From Pempheris klunzingeri (Eukaryota > Chordata > Actinopteri > Acropomatiformes > Pempheridae), in contig NC_092019.1 of NCBI RefSeq assembly GCF_042242105.1, positions 17,901,328 through 17,965,327 on the forward strand: a stretch of DNA of 64,000 nucleotides, in the 5' to 3' direction. Of the stretch, positions 1 through 23,038 are shown in pieces. Numbering within the stretch: position 1 is the stretch's first letter; every line of letters begins with the position of its first letter. The notes under the pieces were generated by a model, which saw only the letters and a program-made list of their open reading frames with translations, did not search any database and was not told the DNA's origin. Made by a program: the position numbers and the translations under genes.

Positions 1-387
1 TGAGACACTGGATTTCTTTGTTATTCATTCACGCTCTGCGTCTTTTTCTCCCTTTAATTACGCTTCTTTTGCAAAATACCGCACCGAGGCGCAGGCTCCA
101 GTGTTGCCGCAGTTCGCTGCCCATTTTGAGTCGCTTTTTGCTGTTTAGTTGCGGTCGGCGGAGCCCTGATCCACCAGCCGACGTTAAGACCTCTCAGCTT
201 TAAGGATAAGATTCTTTTTTAGGGACGATTATATAATCAGGTGGATACCGGCGTTCTGTGCGCACGTCTTTCTGGTACGTTTAGCAGCTATTTTCCATTT
301 ATCCAGATTTTGCTTTCTGTTGTAGAGAGATCATTCCCGTCCGTGTTCATGCCAGATCTGCAGCGCTTTAGTTTTCCATACCATAGC
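1..387 (+). other. Upstream / 5' UTR region of iffo1
   Basis: This stretch precedes the chosen iffo1 start codon. The iffo1 reading frame stays open upstream to about 241, with an in-frame ATG at 349 ahead of the one chosen at 388. A separate short open frame (18-203) shows no recognisable protein features. I saw no clear TATA box. The stretch is best read as 5' UTR and proximal promoter; the transcription start cannot be placed from sequence alone. Confidence 0.5.
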
Positions 388-10455
<10,068 letters not shown>

Positions 10456-13310
10456 CACATCCTCACCCCGGCAGCAATGGGGGCTGTGGTCATGTGACCT
10501 CCACTGCAGCACCACACCGAGGCAATACACACCTGTAACTATGGCAACACCGTGTTTACATATGAACGTCTTCATTTACAGAGTCACTTTGTTTATTCCT
10601 CCTGCTGTCCATGCAATTCAGCTTTGGTCTTAGGAGACTTCGAGCACTGAAACTGTGATTGTGTAGCAGAGCTGGATTTTTGTCATTGCTACTCCGTGCA
10701 GACGTCAGTGCCCTGCAGAGGGGAGAGGTCTTCATGTAGCTCGACCTTGTCATCATGTATTTGACAGCTGTAGGTAAGAAAGTGGGTCTTGATAATGGAT
10801 TGTCCTGTGAAGATTCAGAAGGTTGCAGATCCTGAATTTATTGTAATAACACAGGCTGATAGTGGTGTGGTGAGGCAGTGCAGTGCTGATGGCTACAGCA
10901 AAGCATAGCATGACTTATTCACTCCTTCACACAAGAAAAAACACTTCATCACCTGGGCACCTGAAGCTAATCAAGCAAATACCTGTTATGAGATCACTAG
11001 ACCTTCATAAAGTCTGCTCACACAAATTTACAGACCGATAATTCACCTTCTACCAGTAAACACAGGGAGCGGGATAGTTTGAGCTTTAAAATACTGTAAC
11101 AAAGGTGGTCCTGGAGTTGATTAAGTGTGTTTCTGAGTTTGCTGATGATAATGATTGAGTCTTTAAAGTCTAATAAGATGTCATGATTCAGCATTTTACT
11201 GCCTTGCAGCTGCAGATTCAGAGCTTGCCTTTTTATCAGTGTAGCAACATATTAAACCACAGGCAAAGCAAACCATAAGTCATAAATGAATCATTTATGA
11301 AACATTTGTGCTTTGTTCAGAAAAACCTAAACTGGGAAAACTATTTAAACAAATAGCTAAAGTATTAGCTGTGTGTATATTTGAGCAGCAGAGTTGTGTC
11401 TCTGAATGCCAACATGCCTCCTCCCTCTCGCTGATGTAGTGCCATCTGCCAGTGCTGTTGTGCTTGTGATTTTCTGGATCACCTAGGGGTAAATGCTGCA
11501 TTAAATCTATCAGTAAATGGTCAAAATAGCTCATGAATATTTCCACTGCAGTTACAAAAACGTTAACAGTACTTAAAACGTTAAGCATAATGCTGGTACC
11601 AGCCTTAGGAAGAGCAAACCACGCTGACACCCCTCATACACAGAGAAATCTGGCCTATACAGGCACCAAGAGTAGAGGTTCATTTGGACTATAAGCAAGT
11701 AGAAGCATATAAAGCATATTTAAGGAATGTGAAAGGAATCTGAAATACATTGAACATCGCAGAGAAAACTGTTTTCGGTGTGTATTTTTTCTATTAATGG
11801 TGCTTCAGTAGAAACCTAAGTGAAGGATGTTCTCAGAGGGAAGCATGTTTGTTTTCAGCTTTAAATGTAGCCATAGTCTCCGTCTTGTGCAGTTCAAATT
11901 GAATCTGCACCCTCTTGAAGCTGATCTGGAGTCAGTGTTGGCTCTTCATTCTGCTCTCTCAGACAACAAAGGTAATGTATGATAAAGTGCACTGACAGCC
12001 AAGTGTCACGTAGCTGTTAAACATTAGTTTCAGCAGTAGTGCTTAGATTAGCGTAAGGTCCTGTGTTGTTCAAGCAGAGCGGCATGGACGGGCAGGATCA
12101 CCTTAAGGTCAGTAAAAGAACATTAAGATGGTTAGAAATGAATTTAAGTTACCCGTTTAGTGCCAAAACAAAGTGGTCAGTTTGTAAATCAACAGGAAAT
12201 AGCTGGAAAAGAAAAGAATGACTAAACATAGCTGCCGAAGCTATTTCACCAAGGTGCTTGATGTATATAACTAACTATTTTTGAGCCTGTAAACGTTTGC
12301 ATATTGAAAGGAAGAGCAAAACAAAGATGTATATGAAACAATCAGCACTCTTACTTGTAAAACATGTAACGAAAATGTAAAAAAATTTCTTCTATTAATA
12401 TTTCCTCATCTTTTACATGTTGCAGGTGTGGTATTAGAATATTAAATTAACACGAACACATACCTCATTTTTACTTTATTTTTGTTTTTCTGAGCACATT
12501 TAACCATGAACTTTAACACACTGCTGCAGTAAAACATATATTAGCATACTGCTGGAAATCATCACTGTCGGGGGACCACCCCCTACCATCTCTGCTCTGG
12601 TGTCTAAATATAGTCCTGGTTGTAGTTTCTTCTGTGTGGTTGAACCAGGTGAAATTTATTTCCTCTGCCTCTCACACTACAAGACTTTGTTTTGATGATA
12701 CAGACAGTGGGAGGACTGATTTAAAGCTTATATACACTCATGCATGTGTGGCTGTTGGAATCAGCTGAATGCTCATCGCACTACTGTTTTAATACAGGAG
12801 GAGGATGTCGGAGATAAACTACGGGAGACATAAAACACACCATTTCCCTTTGTGTAGGTTTACTTTCACACACTGAGTGAGTCTCTATGTATGCATGTGC
12901 CAGTGTGTGTGTTTCTGGGCGTTATCTCTGTATAGCGAGTGTTTTTAAAAAGACTTTTAGCAGGGCTAATGTACAACATGAAGAAGAAGGAAACATAAGT
13001 CCAGACTCTATCTCTAAGCTGAGCAGTTTAACCTGGCAGGAGAGATTTGAGACTGAGATGTCTTTTGACAAAAATAATCTAAAAAGATTGTATCATTTTA
13101 AGTCAAATGACAATGGAGTTCTTTTTTCAATTGATACTTTCTCTTTATGAGTGTATGTGGTTGCTGAAAGTCAATTTAAAAATAACTCATGTTTGGAAAA
13201 AAAAAAATCTACTGAATTGCAAATGCTTTAGCAAAATGACTGTACAATGGCTTTGATAATATATGTGTAAAGGAAATATAGCTTTGAATAAATACTTGTG
13301 TTCAAAAGAA
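10456..13310 (+). other. Probable long 3' UTR of iffo1, with poly(A) signal
   Basis: After the iffo1 stop there is no recognisable coding sequence for about 2.8 kb. An AATAAA lies at 13287-13292, and the following sequence contains a second weaker A-rich signal near 13630. Open frames here (for example 12887-13150) have no family features. The extent of the UTR is inferred; an earlier cleavage site cannot be excluded. Confidence 0.5.
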
Positions 13311-13984
13311 GAATGTAGACGCAACTGAAAAGAAACTTACAAAATGGAGATACAGTGACATGATTGCTCCATTTAGCTCCTCAGTGGAAATGATGGCGGT
13401 TACTGACAAAAAAGGGTGTTTTTTGTCACCTCTTTCATGACTTTACAGAGGAGAACGACTCGAAATGTTTTGATTCAGTTTGTGTCGCTTAAGAATGTGA
13501 TGATAGCCATGAGTAGAGACTGAGTGCTCCTGATGTGTGACTATGCAGCTTTAAACATCAGGACAGTAATTTAGGCTACAAAAGCTTCACTGCAGAGCTA
13601 CAGTATGTAATGTATCAGAGCGACTGAAAGAATAAAAGATACAACTGAGCAACGACATCATGTGTGATTATTTGTAAAACACAAAACCACACGTGTCTCC
13701 ATTCAGCCTCGTCTGTCTCAAAATTAAAGGCTCAGATCACTCAAATTATTAAAAACAATTGGAGGTGAATGGGATTTCTTGTTCTCGTAGCATTACGTTT
13801 ACACACACAAGAAAAAGCAAATTAGAGAAAATCTCCCCAAATAAGATCAAAAGTTGTGCAGCAAACGTATGTTTTTCTTCTTGCCTTTCTCACTAATCAT
13901 CTCACGACCACTCAGATTTATTTTTTGACACTTTGAGGGGGTCTGACCTCTAGAATTGACTGGACTGAACCACCTGACCTGACT

Positions 13985-14212
13985 ATGAAATAAAACTAGG
14001 TCCACCTTGACCAGTTACAATATAATAATATATCAGTCACCGGTTCGATTCTCCTGCTGGACTTTTACTCTGACACTCAAGGTATATTTAGCTGTTAACA
14101 CAAGTAGGATTTTGAATTTCTTAACTTTAGCTTTCAGCTGAGTATTTTTACATTAATGTATTGGTGCTTTTGCTTAAATGAGGGGTCTCAGTATTTCTCC
14201 CACCACTGACTA
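13985..14212. repeat. Partial copy of a dispersed fish repeat (family A)
   Basis: The block reads like the inner and terminal part of a fish dispersed repeat. It has a CCACCTTGACCAG-TACAA segment, GGATTTTGAATTTC-like sequence, GAGTATTTTTACATTA, and an end near CTCCCACCACTGAC. Fuller copies are at 38.2-38.7 kb and 40.8-41.2 kb. It is non-coding, degenerate, and lies between iffo1 and ltbr. Confidence 0.55.
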
Positions 14213-14949
14213 CCTGCAAGGTTAGACACCACAAGGAATAAGTGAGTGTCTTTATTTTTATCTATTCAATTTATTTTGGGTAAACTGATCCATTTAATTG
14301 TCCTTCAGATCCCATTATACATTAATAATAATTTCCCTCCTCTTCATCTCAAGAAAACTTACAATGTGTAGAAAAACAAAACAATTTCAGTCTAACATTA
14401 AAAAAAAGAAAAATCACAAATGAAATCCCCATCAAAAAAGATCTGCTCCTCCGTCATGCTGTTGGGCCAAGCTATCTGCACAGACAGTCCTTTGATTCAG
14501 TCTTTGTCAGATCTGACAGTTTGCACAGAAAATGGTGAGGCTTTGAAGAAGAAACATTAGTCAGAGTGAGGATGGGTCTGCGTGCAAGAGCTGAGCGTGT
14601 AAACAGGACTGCAGCAGACTGGTAGATCAGTGGGCGGGGGAGGCAGGAAGACAGGAAGATATCATCAGGTAAGGAAACAGTGACACAGAGGATGGGTAGA
14701 GTGAGTGAGGACAGAAAGAAAGTCACACCTTGAGGAAGTTAACAAAACAAAGAACATCTACGCATCGTATTAAAGGTAAAAATTCTTGTTTCTTTGTTAG
14801 ATTTCCATTCTATTTCAAACTTGTTTATGATTTGAGGGATTTTGCCAGTGCACTAGACTTCACAGAAGGTGCTGTTCAGTGTGTTACTTTAGCTGACCAC
14901 ATGATATCTGCCCTTTATTTTAATATTCTCAGATTTTTTTCTCCGTAGG

Positions 14950-17900
14950 ATGGGGCTTGTGCAATGTCTTGCGGCTGTCTTGATGTTATCTACTCAGTCA
15001 GGGTTGACCTTTCCACAGGTAACAATACCCTTTCTCTTCTTTTTATCTAATAGATAATTGTACAATCTCACAGGAAAAACCTAGCTCTCGTTTGCTTTTC
15101 AGGTGTTAGAAAAAACTGTCAAATGTATAAACCAATGTTTCCAAATCTTGGTTCTAGTCCAGGGAGCCCACTGCCCTGAGTGTTTAAGGTGTCTCCCTGC
15201 TCCGACACACCTGATTCAAGACTCTGCAGAAGCCTGAAAACGGCCCATTTTATTTAGGTGTGTCAGAGCAGGGAAACATCGAAAACATGAAGGGCAGTGA
15301 GCCTCCTGGACCAGGAAACAGTGGTATGAACATGCATATATGTGTGTGAACAACGTTAATCAGGACTTTTCTGGTGTGTAGTGATTTGTATCTAATTGTA
15401 TTCATGTGCCAACAGGGGGACCAATATTACTCCAACAACTGTAAAATGTGCCCTGCAGGTGAGAGACGGGTGATATATGGTGTGAGCTTCTTAAAATCTG
15501 TACGTGTTTTTCTATACATTCCTCACTTAGCTTTGACTCACTTTTTAATGAATGAATCAGCAGTGGCTCATATTTGGAAATTACTATGAAGCACTGAGGC
15601 ATACAGTGTCTATCTTTTTCTTTGTGTCTGTTTTTTTTCTTAGCATGTTTCTCTGTCTTGATGAAAAATGACGCACACTGTGCACTGAGTTTGTGGTGTA
15701 CGACCACATCCTTCATTAATATGCACTCTGGGCTACCGTTTTCCGTCTGCTCTCCCTGTCATCCGGTTGTTCTCATTTGTTTCTTTCTGTTCTGTCAGGT
15801 GAGTATCTGAAGTCATGTATGGAGTGCAAGCCCTGCTCTACTGGAAGCTACACAGCTCAGCTGAACCGAGAAGACAGTTGCCTGCCCTGCTTCAGAGATT
15901 GCAGATCAGGTAAAGAAACTATGAGTCATTTCTACCTAGTTAACAGTTTCACCCATCTCTGTTAGGACTGTGATGTACCAGTGACCTTTGGGTTTCTGTA
16001 ATAAACTGAAAATGTATTAATCTCATGCTGTTTGCATTTCTGGAAAATACATTTTGTGCGATTGAAATCCATAAAATCTGTTTCCCACTGTGTCAGAGTT
16101 ACATCTCAAGGAGGTCCAACCATGCACCAGCACGTCTGATAAGAAGTGTGTTTGTGAGGCCGGTTTCAAATGCATTGACACGGTCCCGTTTTCAACAAAC
16201 TGCAGAGAATGTGTCAAGATCCAGGAAATGACCATAACTGGTAAATACTGAGCAGCGCAGGCTTTCAATTCTGTCAGATTAGACAGATCTCAGCCAGCAG
16301 GGGGCCTCAGGATAAACAAAACACACTTCAGTAGTCTTCCCTGACTGTATGAGAATGACCAGTAATGATACCAAAGGCTATAAGTTAGTTATTCACACAG
16401 GTGACGGTCATAAAAAGTTATCAGGCCTGTGGTCTGAGCTCTGGGGGCTCCCCTCTTAGTGAGATGAATAATACTGTAAGAAATATTCAGATTTTTTTCT
16501 TGAACAGTAATACACAATGTGAAAATACACCATTACTACAAATAGTTCTATGTTAAATCTCACAAACAAACATGATAAAAAGTCCCATGTACATATTAAA
16601 CATTTTTTAAATAATGAAAAATTGTGAATCCACAAATATAGAACAACTGAGACCAATGAAATGAAATTATTAATGAAATTATTATGCTTTCAGGTCAGTT
16701 TTAGGGTTAAATGTAGGTTGAGAAAAGTTAAAAACTCTCTTTAGATAATGTCAGTAGTGCACTGCAGTCAGGCTGGAACAAGACTACCTTTAAGTGACAG
16801 AAAAGCAGGTCTTTAAAGATGTGACTTTAAGGTATTTTTATTTGGTGGGACATTTTATGCCTTGATTATAGTTGACAGTAGAGAGATGACAGGAAATGAG
16901 AGAGAGAATTGGGAATTACATGCAACAAAGGCTCCTGACTGGACACTAACCAGTGCAGTTCATGGTCAGCGCCTCCACCACCACAGTCAAAACAACAGTG
17001 CCCATTTTGTCTCACTCCTGCTGATGTGTCAAACTTAGAGTTTGTTGTTTTTAGTCTGTGGACATTGACAGGGCATGTTTTTCCTCTGAAATCAGGAACT
17101 AAACATGCAATGTTTTTGTCCTCCAGAGGCAACTACCATTATCATAGGCAAAGATAAACACACGCCTTCCTCAGCTTCCTCAGGACACAGCAACACTACC
17201 GCTGAACCCTGCAGATTTCCCAAGTGAGTCATGGATTTTCTCTGATACTGTAAACAATAGATACCTCAGTTTTAAAAATCTCATTTCATATAACAAAAAC
17301 TTAAAATACTCTGAGAGTTACAGTGTGTTACATTAAGATTAATACAGCATTTGGTACAGATGTTACAGGCTTTGTATTGTCGATGTTCATGGGTTCACAT
17401 ATTTGAGATGCTTGAGATATTAAACACTTCACCCTTATCTCTCACAGATGTGTCTCTCAGCCTGGTCCACAAGCAGGAAATGGTACACATCTCATAACAG
17501 GTGAGTGTGTGAGTGTGATAAGATTATGTTGCGATTAAACAATATTTTCAATTGGTTTTAACTGTTTTGAGACACAAGGAACAATTTTTAGCCATCTCAG
17601 CTTTAGGAATAGCAATACCGGTCATTCCAGACTGAAATATCCTAAATGTCACATGGATTACTGTGACATTCATGATCACCAGAGGATGAATCCCTCTGAC
17701 TCAGGCAATCCCTTGACATTTTTGGCTTTTAGTGAAATATTTAGACAACTACTGGGTGGAATGCCCTTAAATTTATCCAGTCGTTCACCCATTCGTACAC
17801 TGATGGTATCTTCAACACGTGAACTGGAGGGGCCAGTGTTCGAACTGCCAGTCTTTCAATTAGTGGACCACCAGCTCCACAGTCCAAAGTTTATACATAA

Positions 17901-19396
17901 TCTGTGAAATATTCCCACATCTATTGGCACAACATTTAGAACACACATTAATGGTTCCCAGAGGATGAATCCCTCTGACTTTGGTGATCTTCTGACTTTT
18001 CCTTCTGGCACTACCAAGTTTTGTCTCCACCACTATAGGATGGATTTTTAGTTCAGATATTCATGTACTGCTGAGGACCAGCTTTGCCTCTTGCACCATC
18101 ACCAGGTCAAAATTCGTAATTATTTAGTAATTAGTTCATGACTAAATACCTGCATTCCCATCAGCCTTAGCTGTACTTTGTGATTAGTGACAACTAGCAA
18201 ATGTTAGCATGCTAACAGGCTACATTGGTGGACCTGGTATATATGAACTGCTGCACATCAGCATGTTATTATTGTCATTTGTAGTATGTGAGCATTTTGG
18301 CTATAAGCAGTGGCTGCATGGTTGCAGACTCTCAGCCTTGTTTCTTTCTCTCAGAAAAGCCGAGCAGTCGGCAGGCAGCCATCTTCTGTCCACTGGTTGT
18401 CATGGGATGCATTGCACTTGTGATCCTGTTCTTCGTTCGTTGCTCGAGAAATGAGTCATCTTTCAAGCAAGGTAAGATGGTTTGTACCTCCAGGACAGAT
18501 TTAGTTCCTGGTGTCTCTGTTTAATCAATCCAACCCGTGAACTTGATGATCACATCTCTTCTGTGAAACTATGTCAGTTTACTAAAAACCTTTAGAAATG
18601 TGTCATTAGCCTCGCACATATTAGTTGGTTAGTTCCTATGTAAATGTTGATTCATCATTCACAGACACTTGTGAAGAATCTTTCTATTATTCATTTATGC
18701 ATCTACTGTTTTCCAGCTATTGAAAAGCTATGCAATGAGGTAAGAAGCTAATGTCAATGCTTCATGTGTACCTTCAGATATGGCATCATTCCTCTTTTGC
18801 CTGACTCACACTAACTGACACGTTCTTCTTTAGGGATGCAAAGATGGTTCTCACAAGCCGAAGGAACCAGCTCATCAGTTCCCCAGAGACTCATTCAGTG
18901 CGAAGCAGCAGCCATCGCCCCTTTCAGCGGCCAATCTGGGTACTGATGAGTAAAATGAAGACTTTCATTTTTGACTCAGTTTGTAAAATGTAAAAGATGC
19001 AGCTGTGTTACTGTTATGAGTCTGAGTTGTACCCATTTGTCCTGCTCTGTAGACTGTATGTCAATGCACGGTTCAATTAAAACATTCCTTGAAGTGCACT
19101 CTTTGCTTGTTTTTGTCTCTGTAGGTCCGGTCCATGTCCACAATCCGGGGACAGTCATCTTTAGCCTGCTCAGTCAGTTTACAGGCCAAGTTGGTCCGAC
19201 AATTGAAGGTGTGAAGACGGCAGAGAGAGGAAATAGTGAAGAGGAAGATGAGAGAGACTGTCCAGTGTTTCATTCCACATCCTCTCCCAGTATTCATCTC
19301 TCTGAGCAGGAGAGGAGCGGAGAGATTGACAGCATTTTCTTTCCCTCCCAGGAGGAGGGGAAGGACTGCCACGTGTCCAAAGAGGAGGCGTTATGA
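14950..19396 (+). CDS. ltbr: Lymphotoxin-beta-receptor-like TNF receptor (TNFRSF3), 10 coding exons
   Basis: Exons: 14950-15018, 15416-15458, 15799-15909, 16097-16240, 17127-17223, 17448-17500, 18355-18471, 18717-18739, 18834-18939, 19125-19396; phases agree and give 344 residues. An acceptor sits directly before the ATG, so a 5' UTR exon lies upstream. A hydrophobic signal peptide (residues 1-20) is followed by cysteine-rich repeats (NCKMCPAGEY, MECKPCSTGSY, CLPCFRDC, CVCEAGFKC). Then come a Thr/Ser stalk, a transmembrane segment near 181-201 (CPLVVMGCIALVILFFV), and a cytoplasmic tail of about 140 residues with no death domain. The tail holds VHVHNPGTVIF, like the IHVTGG...GNIYIYNGP block of mammalian LTBR, and QEEGKDCHVSKEE, like LTBR QEDGKAWHLAETE. 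It probably signals through TRAFs for lymphotoxin-type ligands. The ectodomain is shorter than mammalian LTBR. A RANK- or CD27-like paralogue is the main alternative. Confidence 0.78.
15143..15320. mobile_element. Fold-back MITE in ltbr intron 1
   Basis: The two ends are imperfect inverted repeats. The left reads CTAGTCCAGGGAGCCCACTG and the right contains GGGCAGTGAGCCTCCTGGAC. Inner arms (GTCTCCCTGCTCCGACACAC / GTGTGTCAGAGCAGGGAAAC) also pair. At about 180 bp with no coding capacity, it matches the short palindromic non-autonomous DNA transposons common in fish. Superfamily not assigned. Confidence 0.75.
16851..16990 (-). mobile_element. tRNA-derived SINE fragment, antisense, in ltbr intron 4
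   Basis: The reverse strand carries the remains of a fish SINE: a GCGCTGACC-type head, then GTTGCATGTAATTCCCAATTC-like and CATCTCTCTACTGTC segments. The same body (GCTGCATGTCATCCCC) appears sense at 40968-41089. Internal promoter boxes are eroded. Confidence 0.5.
17655..18347 (+). repeat. Dispersed fish repeat (family B) in ltbr intron 6
   Basis: Two subunits share CCAGAGGATGAATCCCTCTG (near 17680 and 17958). They are followed by a TGACTTTTCCTTCTGGCACTA-like block, a CCATCAGCCTTAGCTGTACT block, and TTAGCATGCTAACAGGCTAC, ending in a GACTCTCAGCCTTGTT motif. It is non-coding and widespread in percomorph genomes by my recollection. The terminal part recurs at 48350-48468. Its end meets the splice acceptor of ltbr exon 7. 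Confidence 0.65.
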
Positions 19397-20245
19397 TGCA
19401 TCGTGAATACCTCTGAAGATTTTTGTTGGTGGTTGTGACCGCTGAAGTCCAGATCTTAAAAAGATTGTTTTAAAGAAAAGAACCGAAAAACTGTGAAACC
19501 ACAGATTATTGTGGAGCAGATTCATCTTTCTCTGGCAAACAGCGACTCTCAGTGCTCTGCAGAAACGTTTTTGTCTGCAGGTTTTGGGAAAACTTGCACA
19601 CCAGAGACTTGAACTCTGGGAAGAACAGCTGAAAGGAGATCTCCTTTGTAAGTTATAATTCAAAATGGAAATAGTAAGCTCTGTCAGATCTTTATAAGGT
19701 ATTTGACCTGAATGTTACTGTGTGACATAAATATAAGGCATTTTGCTTACAATAAAACTTTATTTTGAATAAAAATCTAAGATGTATGCAATTTTAAAAA
19801 CATTCTCATGTTATGAATAATCTGATGTCAGCAAAAAGTCTATTTAAATATACACGTATGAATGTAAAGATGTGAAATATCTTTAACTTTTGCGTACCAT
19901 AGTAGATACCACCCTTTAGCAAGATACTATTACTGCTACTACTACACAATTTCTAACTCATGCATAACCATCAGGCTGTATCAGTCAGGCTGTATTTTGT
20001 ATTTTTCTTTCAGATCATTCATCATTTGCCTTAACGTCACAGATGTCATATAGTCATGTTTCCTCTCTGGAAACGGCATCAGTCTTGAAGCAACGTTTTT
20101 CTTTGGCTTCATTCGCCAACATTGATCAAGTGACATTTGCCTCATAAATGTCAAAGTAACAAGAGATGTTTTGCATCTGCTATGTGTCACTAAATATCCA
20201 CCTCACAGATTCTTGCTGATCCAAGTTCAGGCTTGAGTCTTTGAC
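19397..20245. other. Convergent intergenic region ltbr / cd27
   Basis: The 3' ends of the plus-strand ltbr gene and the minus-strand cd27 gene face each other here. An AATAAA at 19751-19756 serves the plus strand. A TTTATT at 19759-19764 is AATAAA on the minus strand, so both signals sit within 15 bp. No gene is seen in the stretch. Confidence 0.6.
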
Positions 20246-21631
20246 TCATACATCAATAGGTTGGTCACATTTCCCACACACCTCCTGGACAGGTGTGGAT
20301 ACGTCTTCGTCCTCACAGCATTGTGGTACTGGTGCAGGTTTTTCAGCAAAAGAGTAATCTGAGCAACAAGAGAATAGAAGGTTTTTGTAGCAATTGCATT
20401 GAAATTTACAGTAGTAATCACTATAGATAATAAACTATTATAAAATGATAAAAACAGTGGACTCCTTGTATATTTCTATATTGCCGCTATTATCTGTTTC
20501 ATAATAATAATCTACAATCTATATGCTCACATTTGATCCAGCGCAGAAAGGGCTTGGTTTTTGTCACAACAAATGCAATTCCTGCACAAAGGAGGGCAAT
20601 TATCACCAGGATCGACACTGTATCTGTAAGAATGTGTAACAGAGATTAACGCCCACTGGAGAAAGAGTTCATTTAGTTCCTTGTTTTTATTTGCACAGGC
20701 AGAACAATCATCTTACTTTACCTTTGATATGTTTAGGAGTTTCTGAAGGTGTGCTACCACCCAGAGTCTTTGTGGTTTCAGGTGTCAGGGCTGAGAGGGA
20801 AGGGATAAAAAAAAAAAGTTATCATGTATAACTCATTCCGAAATGTTGTACAGTACGTTGCTATGGTTACAGTATTTTCCGAACTGCCACGTGTTGCCAT
20901 GGTTGCAGTTTTTTTTCAAGCAATGATAAGCGGGGGCCTAATTATGAATGCTGAGTCCCTTAAAAGAACAAAGACCACCTTTTTATGCAGCCGCTGAGCG
21001 CCGAATCATGGAACAGATGGACCAAAATATTGTGTTGTGCAAATATGACCATGGAAGAGATCAATTGAACAGTCTGTATTTGCGTAGTGCCCCTGACAGC
21101 TGAATCTTTTGTCCTTTAATTGATTTTTTTGGCCGCCTTTGGGCAGAAAAAGAACACAAACATAATGCTGATGTATCACCTCAAGCGTTAGCGTACAACT
21201 GCCTATTTACACATCCAGCAGACAGGGCAACATTAGCATTCATTTGGAATCGTCGTTCATGCTCCCTTTAACTCTGTTTTGGTCTTCACCAACTCCTGGG
21301 GGAGATATCTGCTTCTTCAGCTGTTAAATGCCCCATCATGCTCACAGTTGCTAACTTTGTCTGCAGGAGTATAGCGCTGGGCAGTTAACATACAGTGGGT
21401 TTATCAGAACTTTTTTTGTGTTGCTAAAAACAGCTGCCTGTTGCTGCTGCTTGAAAAAAAGGTTGATGAGAATAGAACGAGTGAACCAAAACAATAATGT
21501 TACAGGCCTGAATGCCAAAACAATGAACTGAAAGATGCGGAAATGCTCTGAGGAGCTGGGTAATTGAGTCGTGTTATAATTCTCCTCTTTCACATCACAT
21601 CAAGAACTAATTTCATCTACTGTTGGTTTAA

Positions 21632-21691
<60 letters not shown>

Positions 21692-23006
21692 GCTGATAAT
21701 AAAGTGCTGAGAGCAATCTTGTGTCCAGTTTCCACAAGATACAGATGTTGTTTGCACAATGTATTGATCTTGTTCCCACCTGTTCGATGTCTTATTCTCC
21801 CAAAATAAAACATCAAGTTTTTTTGAATTTCTGAGTGTCAGTGTTTTTAATCTAAATGATAAACCTGAATGTATGTAGTTCCACTAAGACTACAGTTGTT
21901 ACCACCCCTCAGGCAATAGCAGCAGTCATAAGCAGAACAAGCTTTGTGTCAATTACTGGATGTATAGTTTCTTTCATTTACATCACACACACATCACATC
22001 AAAACTAACCAAATCCAGGATTTAAAGAGTAACAACAGGCTCAATTGGGTCCAACATCAGTTAGGGAAACAGCGTATGGCATTATGATTACGTCTACAGC
22101 AACCTTTCATCCTGGTGTTAAGTTTGTTTCCCAGTGTTTGCCATATTAGATGTATTATATGCTGACTTTCAGGTGTCCGATGTCCACACCCACCCAAAAC
22201 AAAAAACTCAGCTTGTGTAAACACTGCACAATGTGCTATGGTTGCTGCTATTTCGACAGCTATGTGGGAAATTTGGCTGAATGTGCAGAAACAGGAGTAT
22301 CCTACCTGTAGTGTATGGAAGGAGTGTGGGTTTACTGGTGGTGGTGGATGGTATTGGCACACACTCTTGGCAGGGTTGGGCTTTGCATCTATAGCCAGCT
22401 ACACATCTGCACACAGCATTATGAGTGGCGTTACAGTGCGACTTGTACTCCATGTTTGCTAAGGAAAAACAAAAGACAAAAGTTGGCATTAATACATTTT
22501 GTTGAAGTGTAACCATAATTCAGAGTATGTTAGTTTGTGTGACCAACACGTGTTATGAAAAAGGTTGTCTTTGAAACATGACATGAATCAGAAAATGAGA
22601 AATGACTCAAGCTTGACATGACAGGTAAAGATTCTGGTTTTAAGTCATAAGAAGGTTATATTATCACTTTTGATAACTATTCTTTACAGACAACTGTTAT
22701 GTCTCAGTGAAAGCAGTATTTCAGTTTGATGAAACATTTTCTTTCTTACTGAGCGCTTCAACACGCACACTTGATCGAGACCTCATGGATCAACAAAGTG
22801 ACTTCCTGTATGAGCCCCATAGTCATCACAAAACATTTCTTCTAAGAACCAGCCCAACATAGTTTATAAATCTGACTGAAATATGCACATAACATACTAT
22901 ATCTATTAACTATACTATAATATTTTTACATTACATTATAGTAAACTTTATTATTCTATTATACTGAACTATCATTAATATGGTTGTTATTAGAACTCTC
23001 ACTATC

Positions 23007-23038
<32 letters not shown>

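Noticed and set aside
12887-13150. 87-codon open frame in the iffo1 3' UTR
   Set aside because: No recognisable domain; lies between the iffo1 stop and its poly(A) signal; likely chance.
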